A stretch of 64,000 bases of DNA, from the NCBI GenBank assembly GCA_963210315.1, contig OY723321.1, positions 744,001 to 808,000 of the forward strand. Reading direction: 5' to 3'. This DNA comes from Rhynchopus euleeides (taxonomy: Eukaryota > Euglenozoa > Diplonemea > Diplonemida > Diplonemidae). Positions within the stretch are counted from its first letter, which is position 1. Every line of letters starts with the position of its first letter. Position numbers and translations under genes: made by a program. Positions 45,873 to 58,200 of the stretch are shown here, in pieces. Below the pieces are notes generated by a model. The model was not told the origin of the DNA. It ran no database searches and saw nothing but the letters and a program-made list of their open reading frames with translations.

Positions 45873-48569
45873 ATGCCATGCATTTCCGACGAGCTGCGTG
45901 AGCTGCACGCAAAGTGTGGCACAGCGGAGGAGCTGGCACAGCCACGTGCCTCCTCGCCCTGCCTGGAGTTTCTTGACGGGGGCGATGTGCTGGGGCTCCG
46001 CACGCCTGTTCGCAACTGCAGAGGGAGGTATCGAGACAGCAGGTGGCCTAAAGAAGCACGACGCCCCGACGCTGCGGTGAGGCGCCACCGGAGCTGTGGG
46101 AAGAGCCCATCAGACACAGGAGTGCACCACCCCTCTCGGGAATGGGGTGCGAAGCTGGTGCAGACCCCAAAATACCAGGCCCTCGTATCCCGGACCCTGC
46201 CTCCGAGCATCGAGGTATGGCTGGGGAGGTTCGGCCCGCACACCGACAACGCGGAGCCCTTCACCGTGCCCCTCCACGGGAGGCAGGGCATGTGGCAGAT
46301 CATCGCGCTGTGCTGCGCCACGGTGCAGCCCCCGGTCCGCCCCGTCCCGACGTGCCTCTTCGCTTTGGATGGGGAGCCCACCTTCACCCTGGACCAGCTC
46401 TCCTTCTCCTCGAGCTACCTCCTGCTCCCCGCGGGGTTCACCTACCAGGAGGACTTCCTGCCCCTCTGCCTGCAGAAGAAACTCGGGAAGGGGATACGCC
46501 AGTCCACCACTGGGGATGGCCCTGCCGCTGCCAAGCCCACCGCCACCACCACCACCACCTCCGCTGGCCAGGACGCCTCTCCACCTTCTCCTCCTCCACC
46601 TGCATCGGTGGTGCCGGGGGCCCAGCAACAGCAGGAGGTGCTGCAACCCAGACCTCCGCAGAGGAGGAGGAGGTCGGCCTCCAGAAGCAGCGGGCAGCGG
46701 CACCCGTTCCCTGCGGGGCTGTCCCCGCGGTGCGGCTCGCCGCAGGCGCAGGGGGAGGTGGGGCTGTACGTCGAGACTGGGTGGGACAGCATCACGGGGT
46801 GCCCCTTGCCGCCGCAGAGGAGGGGGAATCACCACAGCCATCACCACCACTCCCCACAGCGCGCCCAGGGGAAGCACGGCGGAGACGTCGTGACTGCCGG
46901 TGGGTCCAGCGGTGAGATTGTCTCCACCTCCCCCTGCCTGGCGGCGAGGGCCTGTGCCATGTCCGGGGTGTCGGGCTGCCATACCCAAGGGAAGGAGATC
47001 CCAGGTGACTCCAGGGGCCCCGCCCCCGACGCGGGGTCACCGCCCCCCGGGCTCTGGCAGCGCGACTGGGATATCTGTGTCGCGGGGAAGGTCCGAGCTG
47101 TTGCAAAGGCGGCTATCCCTTCCAGGTCCGACACCCCGAGGGATGGGGTGGGGAGGGGTTCCGGACAGCTCATGCGGTCGGGCACTCCAACGTCTTCAGA
47201 AGGGGCTGGGACAAGCCTTGGGGCGAGGGTGACGCCCTACACCCCTGTTGTGTCGAGCTCTGTTGGGACCCTCGGTGGGGCAGCAGGGGCGGAGAAGCGG
47301 TTGACCCCAGAGAGGAGTATGACGCAGACACCAGCTGTGGAGAGGTATTTTGAAGGCCCCAGCTCCGAGGCTCAGATAAGGAGGAGCAAGAGCGGGTCTC
47401 CGAAGGATCATGCTTTGGGGAGTGTGGGGAGACCGCCCAGCATCGGGGTGTTTGCGAGGCCCCCATCTGGCAAAGGGGTGTGGCCGCGGCTTCCCGCTTC
47501 CGCGGTGTCGCCCTCCGCCACCGCCACCGCCGCCGTGGCTGCACCGTCGCCGTCGCCTGTCCCGGGTGGGTATGAGGTGGATGTCGATCTGAGCGAGACA
47601 GATTTTAAAAGCGGGGTGCGCCACCCCACCCCAACCCTCTGCAACGACCTGGCGGATCTCCTGTCGGCCCGGCAGACCCCTCCGTCGCGTGGCGGGTCCC
47701 CCGGGCTGGGGGGGCCGAATATGTCACGCGCGCTGCCCATCAGCTCCTATCAATTCCAGACAGTGCCTTCCCTCGATGTCCCCCCGGCAGAATGGGCCCC
47801 AGGGGTCACCGTGGTGACAGTTTCTCCAGAGCACCGTGTTGGAAGCCAGGCGCGAGATGTTGAGCAGTGGATGGTTCAGTATGTCGTGAGGGACGCACGG
47901 AGGGCGCCCCCTGAGTTCACCAGAGGCGGTGTGGAGGGGAAGCGTGGCTCCCGAGCGGGCTCCCCGGCGCCCCTCGGGGCTGTTACCGCGCTGCACCTGC
48001 GGAGGGTCATGTGGGGTTGGGAGATTCCTCCGACACGCTCCACCGCAGCCTGCCCCCTGCGTGGGATGGACTGCCTGACAGTGCTGACGGACATCTGCAC
48101 GACAGCGCATCTCGGGCCCACGCTGCATAAAGTGGAGAATCCAGCGCCCTGTCTTTGGTGGATTGCCCCAGGTGGAGTTGCATTTCGCTCGCTCGCGACC
48201 CGATTTGTGCCGGGGTCGTGCACTGCGTGTGGGGATGACCTTCGGAGCCTGTCAAGCCAGGCGGCGGGGAGGGAAGGTTCTTTTGTCAGCGACTCGCCAT
48301 CTCTGTCGGTGTCGGTGTCGATGACAGTGGAGCCGAAGGAGCTTGCCTCCTCTCTGAACCACCGCTACCTCGTCCCGATAAAGGCGCTCGACATCGAGAA
48401 CGATGCGGAGGAGGAGAAGGTTCGGGAGAGGAAAACTGTCCGGTTCACAACAGCGCCTCCGCAGGTGTTTGTTTTCCAGAAGAACCCTGCGGAGAACGTG
48501 CTTGTGGAGGATGAGCGTGACGACTCCTCCGATGATGACGATGAAGACGACGAGGATGAGGATCTATAG
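45873..48569 (+). CDS. Doublecortin-like protein with disordered middle and PP1-docking-type motif
   Basis: Single exon, 898 aa. Residues about 112-198 fit a doublecortin (DCX) ubiquitin-like fold: a first strand IEVWLGRFG, a central helix region, then the diagnostic LFALDGEPTFTLDQL and YLLLPAGFTYQEDF, resembling LYTLDGxxVxxLxxL...YVAxG. DCX domains bind microtubules and are common in flagellates. The middle (200-780) is Pro/Ser/Gly-rich and probably disordered. Near the C-terminus RKTVRFTTAPP (about 853-863) fits the RVxF PP1-docking consensus. The protein ends in an acidic run of about 20 Asp/Glu. A GTATGG lies inside the first DCX strand, but reading through preserves the domain, so I treat it as coding. 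Confidence 0.7.
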   Translation: MPCISDELRELHAKCGTAEELAQPRASSPCLEFLDGGDVLGLRTPVRNCRGRYRDSRWPKEARRPDAAVRRHRSCGKSPSDTGVHHPSREWGAKLVQTPKYQALVSRTLPPSIEVWLGRFGPHTDNAEPFTVPLHGRQGMWQIIALCCATVQPPVRPVPTCLFALDGEPTFTLDQLSFSSSYLLLPAGFTYQEDFLPLCLQKKLGKGIRQSTTGDGPAAAKPTATTTTTSAGQDASPPSPPPPASVVPGAQQQQEVLQPRPPQRRRRSASRSSGQRHPFPAGLSPRCGSPQAQGEVGLYVETGWDSITGCPLPPQRRGNHHSHHHHSPQRAQGKHGGDVVTAGGSSGEIVSTSPCLAARACAMSGVSGCHTQGKEIPGDSRGPAPDAGSPPPGLWQRDWDICVAGKVRAVAKAAIPSRSDTPRDGVGRGSGQLMRSGTPTSSEGAGTSLGARVTPYTPVVSSSVGTLGGAAGAEKRLTPERSMTQTPAVERYFEGPSSEAQIRRSKSGSPKDHALGSVGRPPSIGVFARPPSGKGVWPRLPASAVSPSATATAAVAAPSPSPVPGGYEVDVDLSETDFKSGVRHPTPTLCNDLADLLSARQTPPSRGGSPGLGGPNMSRALPISSYQFQTVPSLDVPPAEWAPGVTVVTVSPEHRVGSQARDVEQWMVQYVVRDARRAPPEFTRGGVEGKRGSRAGSPAPLGAVTALHLRRVMWGWEIPPTRSTAACPLRGMDCLTVLTDICTTAHLGPTLHKVENPAPCLWWIAPGGVAFRSLATRFVPGSCTACGDDLRSLSSQAAGREGSFVSDSPSLSVSVSMTVEPKELASSLNHRYLVPIKALDIENDAEEEKVRERKTVRFTTAPPQVFVFQKNPAENVLVEDERDDSSDDDDEDDEDEDL

Positions 48570-49206
48570 GCTTGGAGGGTGTCATCAGAAGGGTGTCATC
48601 CGGTGCGACCTACACTAAACAAATAGGCTAACGTGTGTCAGTGTGGAAGAACAGTGAAATCACATCAAGAGCAAGCACTCGGTGTGTGTCTACACTAATA
48701 TTAAACGATACACGTGTGTGTGTGGATCATGTTTTCACAGACATGTGCATTCTCCCCTTCCCTTCCCCTGCTCCAGCAGGGGGTGGATATCTAGCGGGAT
48801 GTCGCCGCTGGTGTTTCTCATTTACCCGGTTCAACTTATATTCTGCTGGCCGGAAAGGCGCAGGGTGGGCGGCATGCAGCTCAGGCAGTCACATCCCCAC
48901 CCCTCCCCCCTCCCCTCCCCTCCACGAATCCAGCAATGCGACTTGAGTCTCATGCGGGTGTCTTTGGGAGACTGCGACACAGGGTTTATTTTTCTCTTGC
49001 CGAGCCCCCCTCACGCCTTCATCCCCCCAGGTCGCCTCACACAGCACCACTGGTGGATCGGGTGCCGTACCGGCCAGACGAGGGAAGGGCGCTGCTGCGC
49101 CTGCTGCATCAGACCCAGGCCGGCCCGACCTACTGCCCGCAAGGGGGGGGCGGGGGCGTGGGGTGGCTGCTCGTGGGGGCCCGGAGGGTGGGCCCCGTCT
49201 GCCTGC
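48570..49206. other. Spacer or 5' leader of the giant surface-protein gene
   Basis: C-rich at 48898-48927, with an acceptor-like CATCCCCCCAG at 49020-49030. Between 49031 and 49240 a different frame has G/C-biased third positions, so an extra spliced exon cannot be excluded. Confidence 0.4.
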
Positions 49207-52200
49207 ATGGGGCGACATGGCGCGTGGCGGTGGGTCTTTGTTGCGGCGACGCTGCTGGCGGAGGGTGGCCTCCCGGCAGGGGGGGCCAATACCGCCACCG
49301 TCACCCATACGCTGAGCATGTCGCTGACCCAGACGGGGACGTTCAGCGAATCGATAACGCTCCCGACTGCAACGGATACACTGACAGGGACGAGCACCCT
49401 CTCCAAAACCATCACCCTTCCCACGGGGACAGAGTCTGCAACAGATACCTTCACGGAGACACTGTCGGACTCATTAACTGCGACGGAAAGTCTGTCAATC
49501 AGTCTTTCAAAAACGGACACGTTTGTGTATTACAACAACTATTCGTTTGAGTTCAGCTCCGTGTCCTTCGTCGAGGGGCAGGAGTTCCGGGTGATGATCA
49601 GCAGCATGTTCGACGCGTCGTTCCTCTCAGCCTTCAACGTGACAGCCCAGGGGACTGTGCAGGCAAGGCTCTTTGAGTACTCCTCCTCCCTCAAGCTGGT
49701 GTGTGCTGACTACGTCGCAGACCCGGGGAACCACCCCCCGCTGGCATCAACAGATACGTTTGGGATGACCCTGTCGGACGGGGAGGCTGGCAACCGATAT
49801 GTCGGGCACGCCCATGTCACGTTCACCGCACCGAGGAGCGGCATCTCGTTCATCGTATGCTTCAAACACAACCTGGCGGATGGGTCGCCCCACACGCGAG
49901 ACAGCAAACTGGACACATGGATGCTTGCGGAGGGGCCAACACCCGATGCGAATGTGATCAACACACCGATAGCGGTGTTCTCCTCCGACAAGGCGACGAA
50001 GTGGTATAAGCTGACAGAGCCCACCGCATCGCAGTACGCCATCATCCAGCTCCTCGCAGTGGGGGAGGAGGAGTTCACCTACCCCTCGACAGACTGCGGC
50101 GCGAAGCTGGATATCATGCCCGACCTCTACCCATGTGGGTTCGGTGACAACCTCAAGATTGTCCCGGCTGACACGCCGTGCACCTATGAGCATCAGAACT
50201 TCGACGCGCCCTACTTCGGAAGCGGGCTGGTTGAACTGGATGGGTCCTGGAACCTCTCGGCACTCCCGGGCCTCCTGGAGGGGGCCACCGCCGGTGGCGT
50301 GGGGAGGTTTGGAACGCAGTACGCCAACCCCCTTGTCGACAAGTGGTCCTCCCCGGGGGGGTACCACAGCGCCAACAAGCTGCACGGCACGGCCTACTCC
50401 CTGGGGTATCACCACCACGCATATGTCTATGCCAGGCTGCCGAGTGACGTGGGGAAGGGTTACGATGTGTGCTACTCCTCGCTGCAGGAGAGGCAGCGGG
50501 TGGCGAATGTGACTGCGGGGGTGGGGAGGAACACTAACGCCACGGTGATGGACAGCCGCCCCGTGTGGAGGAAGCTGTTCCGCTGCTCGAACCCCGACGA
50601 CTGCGGGGCAGGGGGGGGCTCCCGCACGACCCGCTTCACCGTCACGGAGGAGGAGGTGAAGTGGTCTGCCGTGGACCTCTCCCCGATGTCCTGGGGGCAC
50701 ATCCGCTTTCAGGATACGTTCTCAGCGGATCTCAACACAAACCCTGCGCAGAGCCCTGTGCGTGGTGGGACCAGCGCGGTTGTCGACGGGGTGACGACAT
50801 ATTTTGTGACGGACTGCACGACGTGCACCGACCCCACCCCACCCCTCACGGGGATGAACTACTACTGGCAGCGTGGGGGGGATATGTTTCGGATAGTCCC
50901 TGCGAGCTCCTTCACAGAGAGTGTTTCGTACCGCGCATCGCCGAATGACAACCCAAGCCTCGGGTCCTTCGCGAGCAAAGGGTGTTGGGACACCACACTG
51001 GATTCCGTGCAGAGTGGCGTGGGTGGCATGGCGACGGATGATGCTATCAAGCCCCTCGCATCGACAGACCTGATGGGCGACCCCCTCAATACCGCCTCCA
51101 AGGATGACGACGGCTCAGTCACCGAAGCGTTCTCCCCCCTCTACTTCCCGCAGGAGAGCACGCAGTGGTACGTCTGCTACCGGAAGGCCTCCACCTCCAA
51201 CGCGGGCTTCCGCGTCCTCCCCTGGCAGGGCAGCACAATCCCCGACAAGTGGCAGATGCTTGGGACACTCTACTCCCCGAGGGCTGGCCCCTCACCCCAC
51301 CTCTTCATCCCAAGCTACTACGGGGATGAGGTTGGTGCGGTGTACCCCCCTGCAGAGGTTCACCCCCCTCCACCGGAGGTCGTGTGGTACATGAACGACA
51401 CCCGAGCCATGTCGTTCGGCCCCCTCAGTGTCGAGATGTCCAACACCACGGAGCTCTCCAAGCTGGACCGCAGGAGGTGGACTGCGAATTCAACGGGGAC
51501 CCCGGTGGTGCGCCTGGCTGTGGGCAGCCAGGTCCGCCTTGTCCCCAACACGATGGGGTGCAACAACAAGGGCTTCGATCCTGGCCCGATGGAAGGCGTG
51601 CACAGCAGTGACGGCGGGGGAGTGGAGTGCCAAGACAGCGGGGCGCTGACCGACGTTGCGCGGTGCAACGGGTCCACGTCCGACTCCCCCGAGGCACACT
51701 CCGTCAGCTTCTTCGTGACTGTGCCCCCGGTGCTCTCCGTGGGGTACCGTGTCTGCTTCCGTCAGGGCGCGTGGAACTGGGTCCAGCTGAGCCCCACACC
51801 CAACGCATATCGGCGCGAGTCGTGGATTCCCGAATCCGGGGTTGCCAACCTATTCCCCTCTGAAAACCCTGTGGACCTGGGGCAGCTGACCCTCCTAAAC
51901 CTGGAGAAACGCGGCGGGATGGAAGCGCTGTTCGTCATCCAGGACTCCCTCAGCGGCGCAAGGGCTGCCGCCCTCACCCCGACCGGCACGGGAGACCTGC
52001 TCCGCGTGGTGCCACACGGCGACACCTGCGACCTGAACCCCCAAGCCTGGCGGAGGGACCCCCGCGGGTCAGACCTGCACCTCTCCCTCTACTGCAAGAA
52101 GGACGGGGTGGGGCTGCTGGCAACGTCTGGGCTTGCGTCTGTCACAGAGCCGTGTGGGTACTCCGCTTCTGCGCGGGACACCTACTGCCACGGGTGGCCC

Positions 52201-55200
52201 TGCCCGACAGCTCTGACGAACTACACAACGCCTCTGGAGAGAATGGTGAGGCAGACGCCTGATGTTTACGACGACATCCCCCCGTTCGACCAGGACTATT
52301 CAAACCACGGCGGGGTCGCCGCAGCGATTGTGCTCCCCTGGAATGCGAGTGTCCCGTTCTACAAGATATGCTATAAACAGGCGGGGCTTGCGAACTGGCT
52401 GATTTTCAACGATTCTTTTGTCATCGAACCCCCTCCGAGGTTTTCCCTGGTGGCACCCCTGAAGTCGCAGGTGCTTCTATCTGGCGAGCTGCAGCGCTTC
52501 TCCCTGAGGTATTCCAAGCCGGTAGGACGAAGCGAAATCCCGGGTGCCGTGTCCCCCAACATCACCCAGTTTACTGCGAAGCTGGTGCGGCGTGGGCCGT
52601 TCTCCAACGACAACTGCTTCAACCCGCCTGCCGGGACGGAGGCGGATGCGATGGCCTCCGTCACCCAGAAGCACCGCATGGGGGAGTCGGACCACCACGT
52701 CGAGTTCCGGATTATCATCCCGCATTCTGTTGGGGATCACTGGCTGTGCATTCAGGCGCAGTTCTCCCCCGAAGATGCCCTGTCATGGTACCGCCACCCG
52801 CACCCTGTCCGCGTCGTGGACAACCGGGTGCGGTGGTACGTCTCCCGGGGGGCCGAGCCGATGAACCAGGGGGTGAATTTTGTCGAGGCGCACCGCTGCG
52901 AGCCGTCAGCATCCACGCAGCCCGGGGGGAAGCCGCGGTGCGACCCTGCGGCTAGCAAGGAGGTTTTTGACACATCACCTGGGAAGGATGCGCTCAAAAT
53001 TGTGCCAACCGACCACGCCTGCCACGGCGGGAAGCTCCGCTTCCAGGAGTCGGAAGACCACGGCCTGAGCTGGCACGTCGCATTGGAGGGTGTTGTCGGG
53101 AAGGCGGGTGCAAAGGGGGTTGACGACTTGGGCCCGGCGGATGGCCCCGCCGACACCGCGATCACCCGGGTGACCCCGCCCGCACCCCCGGGGAATACAG
53201 ATGACCCTGTGGCGTATAAGCTCTGCGTGAAGACAACGTTTCTCATCGATGGGGCTCGGCGTGTCACCTGGGTCGAGGCACAGCAGGCGGAGAAGGTTCC
53301 CAACCAGGCCTCCCTCGTGGATGCGTTCCGCATGCCTGCGTTTGTGACACGTCCTTCGTTGGTGTCCCACTGGAGCCTGGGGCCCTCGTTGCGGCCTGGG
53401 GTTGTGTTGGTCGAGCCTCATATCCTGCGTGACCCACAGCACAGCAGTGCCGTGGGTCTGGGAGGTGCGACCACCACGTTTGTTTCAGATCACGACACCG
53501 CCTCCCCTGGGACAACTGACTTCTCAGGGGGGTGGGGGTTTAACTTTACGAAGTATTCCACAGGATCCCGTGCGGCCTTTGGGAATCAGGCGGGAAATAC
53601 CTTCAAGCTGGTGCAGGCGATGCGCGCGCTTGCGAGATACCCCCCCAATGCGATGAACGGATCTGGCTGGACCTGGGAGTCGGTGGCAGGGGCGGCGTGC
53701 GACGTATCCCCGGCGGTTGACTCCGCAACCAACATGGTGACCTGCAACGCTGCCGCCTCCTCCAATGGGGAGTGCCCCAGCATATCCAACGCGCTGACGG
53801 ACTCAATCCGGGCGAAGTTTGTCCTCCCAATCGACCCCGGCGCCTACATGGTGTGCTACCGCATTGCAGAGGGGCTCCCCTGGGTCTGGCTGCGCAGCGG
53901 TGAGTCCGGCAGCCCCTACCTCTTCACGCAGCCGAGCTATCTGGAGTTTGACGCGTCGGATGTGAGGAACATCTCGGTGTTCGACCTCCGCATGGCCTCC
54001 TCTCTGGACGGGTATGAGGCTGCGCCAGTGTCGTCGTGGTGCACCGTAGACCAGGTGGAAGGGAATGGGGTGCCCTGCTTCACACAGAACAGCGCGGGCG
54101 ACCCGACCCAGGTGAGCGGGTTCTTCACAGACCTCATCAGCGTGGTTCCCGATGTGCAGATCTGCACCCGCCCCCAGGCGCCGACGAGCTACCTCAGCCC
54201 CCCCACGGGGTGGCACAGCCTAATCCGAGTTGGAAATTCTACGACGAAGATATGGAACACATGGGGCATCCTTCTGTCAGGGGCATTCAACCTTCCTACA
54301 ACCGGGCGGTATAAGCTGTGTCTCTACAAGGCAGGCACTCCGATGTTCGGACTCAGCACTGATCGGATCCCCGACAACGGGACAGTCGCTAACGCAGGCG
54401 TGATGTACCAACTCTACAACCGGCAGGTCGAGCTCGGTTATTTCACAGGCAGCCTCCAGGTCACCGGATTCACCCTCGGTTTCCTCGACACCTACAACAC
54501 CACCCGCCGCTTCACAGAGTACAGCAGCACCACAAGGCTCCTCTATGAAAACACCGACCCAACCCTCCTCACGGAGCCCAACGGGCATGTCTCCTACACC
54601 CCTGTCTACAGATCAGGGGTCACCCTCGGGCTCACTGTGTCCGCCTCAACCTCAGAGGGGCCTGTGCCCTTCGGGCGGTATGCTGTGTGGATCGAGCGGT
54701 GTAAGTCCCCGAGGTCCTGGCTGGACCTCTCCTGCACGACAGCATATACCGACTTTCAGGGTGGTTTGGCTGATTTCCTTCTGGAGAACACCATGGGGTC
54801 CTGCAGCGGCGCACAGGCTGCTGTGTATGGGTGGCCCACCTCCGGGCTCCGACAGTTCCTCTCCTCTGGCACAGTGTCCTTCCGCCTGCAGTACCGCTCC
54901 GCCTGCACCAGGGATGTGTCTGACAACCAGTTCGGATGTGGCATTCGGGTGGCTGGGATTCCGACAGGGCAGCAGGTTCCAGTCTACTCCAACCCGCTGT
55001 GGGTGAACATCGCCAACCAATACCCGGATGAGGTGCAGGTTGACTCTGTCGAGGTGCTCTCGGGGATTGGCCCCATCCAACCCGAACGTGCCTTCGGATG
55101 CTCCGACACAAACCCCGACTGCTATCAGAAGACGTGTTACCACGCAGAGCCCTGTGTAATCCACATCCAGGCGAGGCACCAGGGGCCTGTGGAGTATGCC

Positions 55201-58200
55201 GCAAAGGGGTCCTTTTCAATGCAGTACTCCGTGCAGGACTACGTCGTGTGGAGGGGGTTGCCAACACCCGTCGCACTCGCCTTCCTCCCGGGGTCCTGGA
55301 AGGAGCAGGTGGGGCAGGCCTGGCTGCGTGGGGGCAATTTCGACTACACTAACACCCCGATGCTTGTTGCGAGCCATGAGTCTGCCACGGTGTTCTTCAA
55401 CATTTCCTACGGGCTGGACAACTTCTTAAACCCACAGGGGAAGGACCAGTGGGTGCGGGTGGCCGTGAAGGTGGTTCGGAGGGAGCCCGTTGAGATCCGC
55501 CTGCTTGACGTCGCTCCGATGGACCTGCGTGGCCTGGCGGGTGTCTCGACAAAGCGGAGCCCCGTTGATGTGTGGCACGCTGAGAACCGCAATGATACAT
55601 TCCCCATCCCGTCGAAGCTTCTCACCGCGATGCCCGGGAGCTATATCGAGTCGCTCGTCCCCTATGAGCTGACATATCAGGTGTGCGTTGATAACGCCCA
55701 ACCCTGTGCACATCTCCCGGGGGACAACAGGTCCCCCTTGGGGTCGTGGACTCTGTCAGGGAGTGTTGTGGGGCAGACGCGGAATAAAGTCCTGCAGGCG
55801 TGGTTCACCCAGGACGCTGCAGGTGTGCCGACATTCACGGAGGATAACCTGAGGACCTCACCTGCGTATGCGTCGAATGTGGTGAAGGGTATGAACCCCA
55901 ACACCATGACCTCCGGCACGACCTTTCGGCTGTGGTTCAGGATGCTGAATAACATCGGGTGCTCGCGGTTCAACGTCCCGCCGGGGTGTGCCATCGAGTT
56001 CCTCTTCGAAAGGGGGTCGACGAAGCTGCGTGCCACCCTGCAGACACCCGTGAGGGTGGTTGCCCAGACGCTTCGGATCGAGGGGGTGAGGGGTGCGGCG
56101 CTGACGCCCGTTGCGCCCATCACGGATGGCATCACGGTGACTGCGCTTCCGGGAACTCCAATGGATGATCTGTGGCTTGCGGATGAATTCCACTATGGCG
56201 ATGTGTTCACCTTCATCGACTCGCCCGGCCCGAGCGATGGGGTTTCAAACCGCGACGGGACGTCGGTTCTGCGCGACACGTCCGTTGGGATCTTCTCGGG
56301 GAACAGCACCGCATCCTGCAACCAGTATGACGAGCGGGGCGGGTGCATCGTCTGGCGGTACGCCACCCGCCAGCTCGGGAACACCTGGGGTGCGCAGTGG
56401 CTGCTCCGCACGACGAAGCCGTGCCACAACTGCGCCTTCACCTTCCACAGCACATGGGGTGCAACACCCCTCCTGTCGGGTGGTGTGGACTACGGAACTG
56501 CCTCCCTCACCTTCACCGACGACACAGCTTCGCTGGTCTGCACGCTGAGCGCAGCGGCTGTTGCCAGCGGTGTCTCAATGCCGCCGGGCAGCACCCTCTC
56601 TGAGAGCTTCTCTGTCACCGTCGCCCCGCAGAACAACAACGGGGTGAACGTGCCGTGGCCCAGGTGGTGGGTTTTCACCGACTTGAAGAAGGACGCCACG
56701 GTGCGGGGCCTCCCCCTGTCGGACCCCCTGCTGCGGCACAAGGTGCTGGTGCGGCAGGTGCTCAGCTCCCGGATGCAGCCCCTCCCAGACGGGTCCACCG
56801 CTGCAGCGTTCGACCAGCTGGTCTTCCAGGGGACCCCTCCCAGCGACACCGAAACCCAGGTCGACGTCGTGTTCCACAGCATCGGGCAGACATACAACCC
56901 GCAGTACCCAGGGTCGATTGTGAAGGGGAGTGTCGGGAGGTCCTGTCGGGTGACGGTCAACCTGAAGAGTGCAGCTGTCAAACCGCCTCCGAGCTTTATG
57001 CGGATTGTCTCTGTCGAGGGTGCCTCCCCGATGTGTGCGGTAGCAGACGGGTGCACGAAGTGGTACGGCACAACCGACACCACCACGCTTTTGGTGAAGG
57101 TGTGGGTGTATCAGAAGGCTCCCACAGCCAACGGCAAGATCTCGCAGGACCTCACGGAGAGGAACCTCACAGTGCGCAACCCTGCGGATTCGCCGAGCCC
57201 CGTCACATGGAACTGCGTGAGTAGGTCGGCACCGTGCACGACAGAGGCCTTGAAGCTGCCGTCGCCTTACCCCGACTGGACAGGGAAGGGTGACGGAGAT
57301 GCTGATCCGGTCGCAACGTATTCATATGGCGCCCCGTCGGTTCGGTTTATCCGGGCGCGGGATTCGCGTGGCATCTCCGCCGCGGAGGGGAAGGGGCTCA
57401 TAACTATCTCGCAGCTGGGCACGCCTGCCACGCGTGCTCCGGTGCGGGCTGCGAACCTCTCTGTGTGCGCCACGCTGCTCGGGTCGTCTGACCTTGTCGA
57501 CAACCCGGATGGGTGGTTCCTCGGGGATCCGTGTGTGGCGCTCACCCTATGGATTGTGCCACCGACCAGCGCGAGCATCAACACGGCGATTGTCAACGTG
57601 GTGGGCAACTCTGTGCTGGAGCCAGGTACCCTGGAGTGCGGCAGGCAGGCCACGCCGCTGTCCTTCTATTCCCTCGCGTATTACGCCATCCAGGGCGATT
57701 CGCGCCGCTACGTCGTGTATGAGAAACCGCTACGCTTCTCCATCACGACGCCTGTCGTCGGTGCGCAGAGCAGCAACGTGTTGGTTGAGGGGCAGAACCC
57801 AGTGTCGACGGACACCGTGGTGTCCGTGAGCAACGCAGTCCCCCCCAGGGGGTCCCTCTCGGACGCCCTGCTCAGTGGCTATGAGGAGCGCGGCTTCGTC
57901 ACGCTTTATGGGCTGGAGGAGCGGGCTGCGGCTGTGCAGCTCCAGATCACCACGACAAACATGCGGTCTCCCAACGAGGCGATCAACAAGCTGGACACGA
58001 CGCGGGCCTACAGATGGACGCGGTCGACCATGACGCCCTACTCTGTGTGGGAGGTGTTGGATGAGGTTCAGTTTGACGACGAGTGTCCACAGAAGCGGAA
58101 GTTCTCCGTGACAGACCAGAACTTCAGGTCTTACTCGAAGGTTCCCGGGCAGGGTTGGAGCTATGTTCGGCACGGCGCGGTTGCGGGGATGGCCTTTCCG

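Noticed and set aside
48682-49206. N-terminal extension of the giant surface-protein frame
   Set aside because: The frame is open but Cys/Trp/Arg-rich and unlike protein. The ATG at 49207 gives a clear signal peptide.
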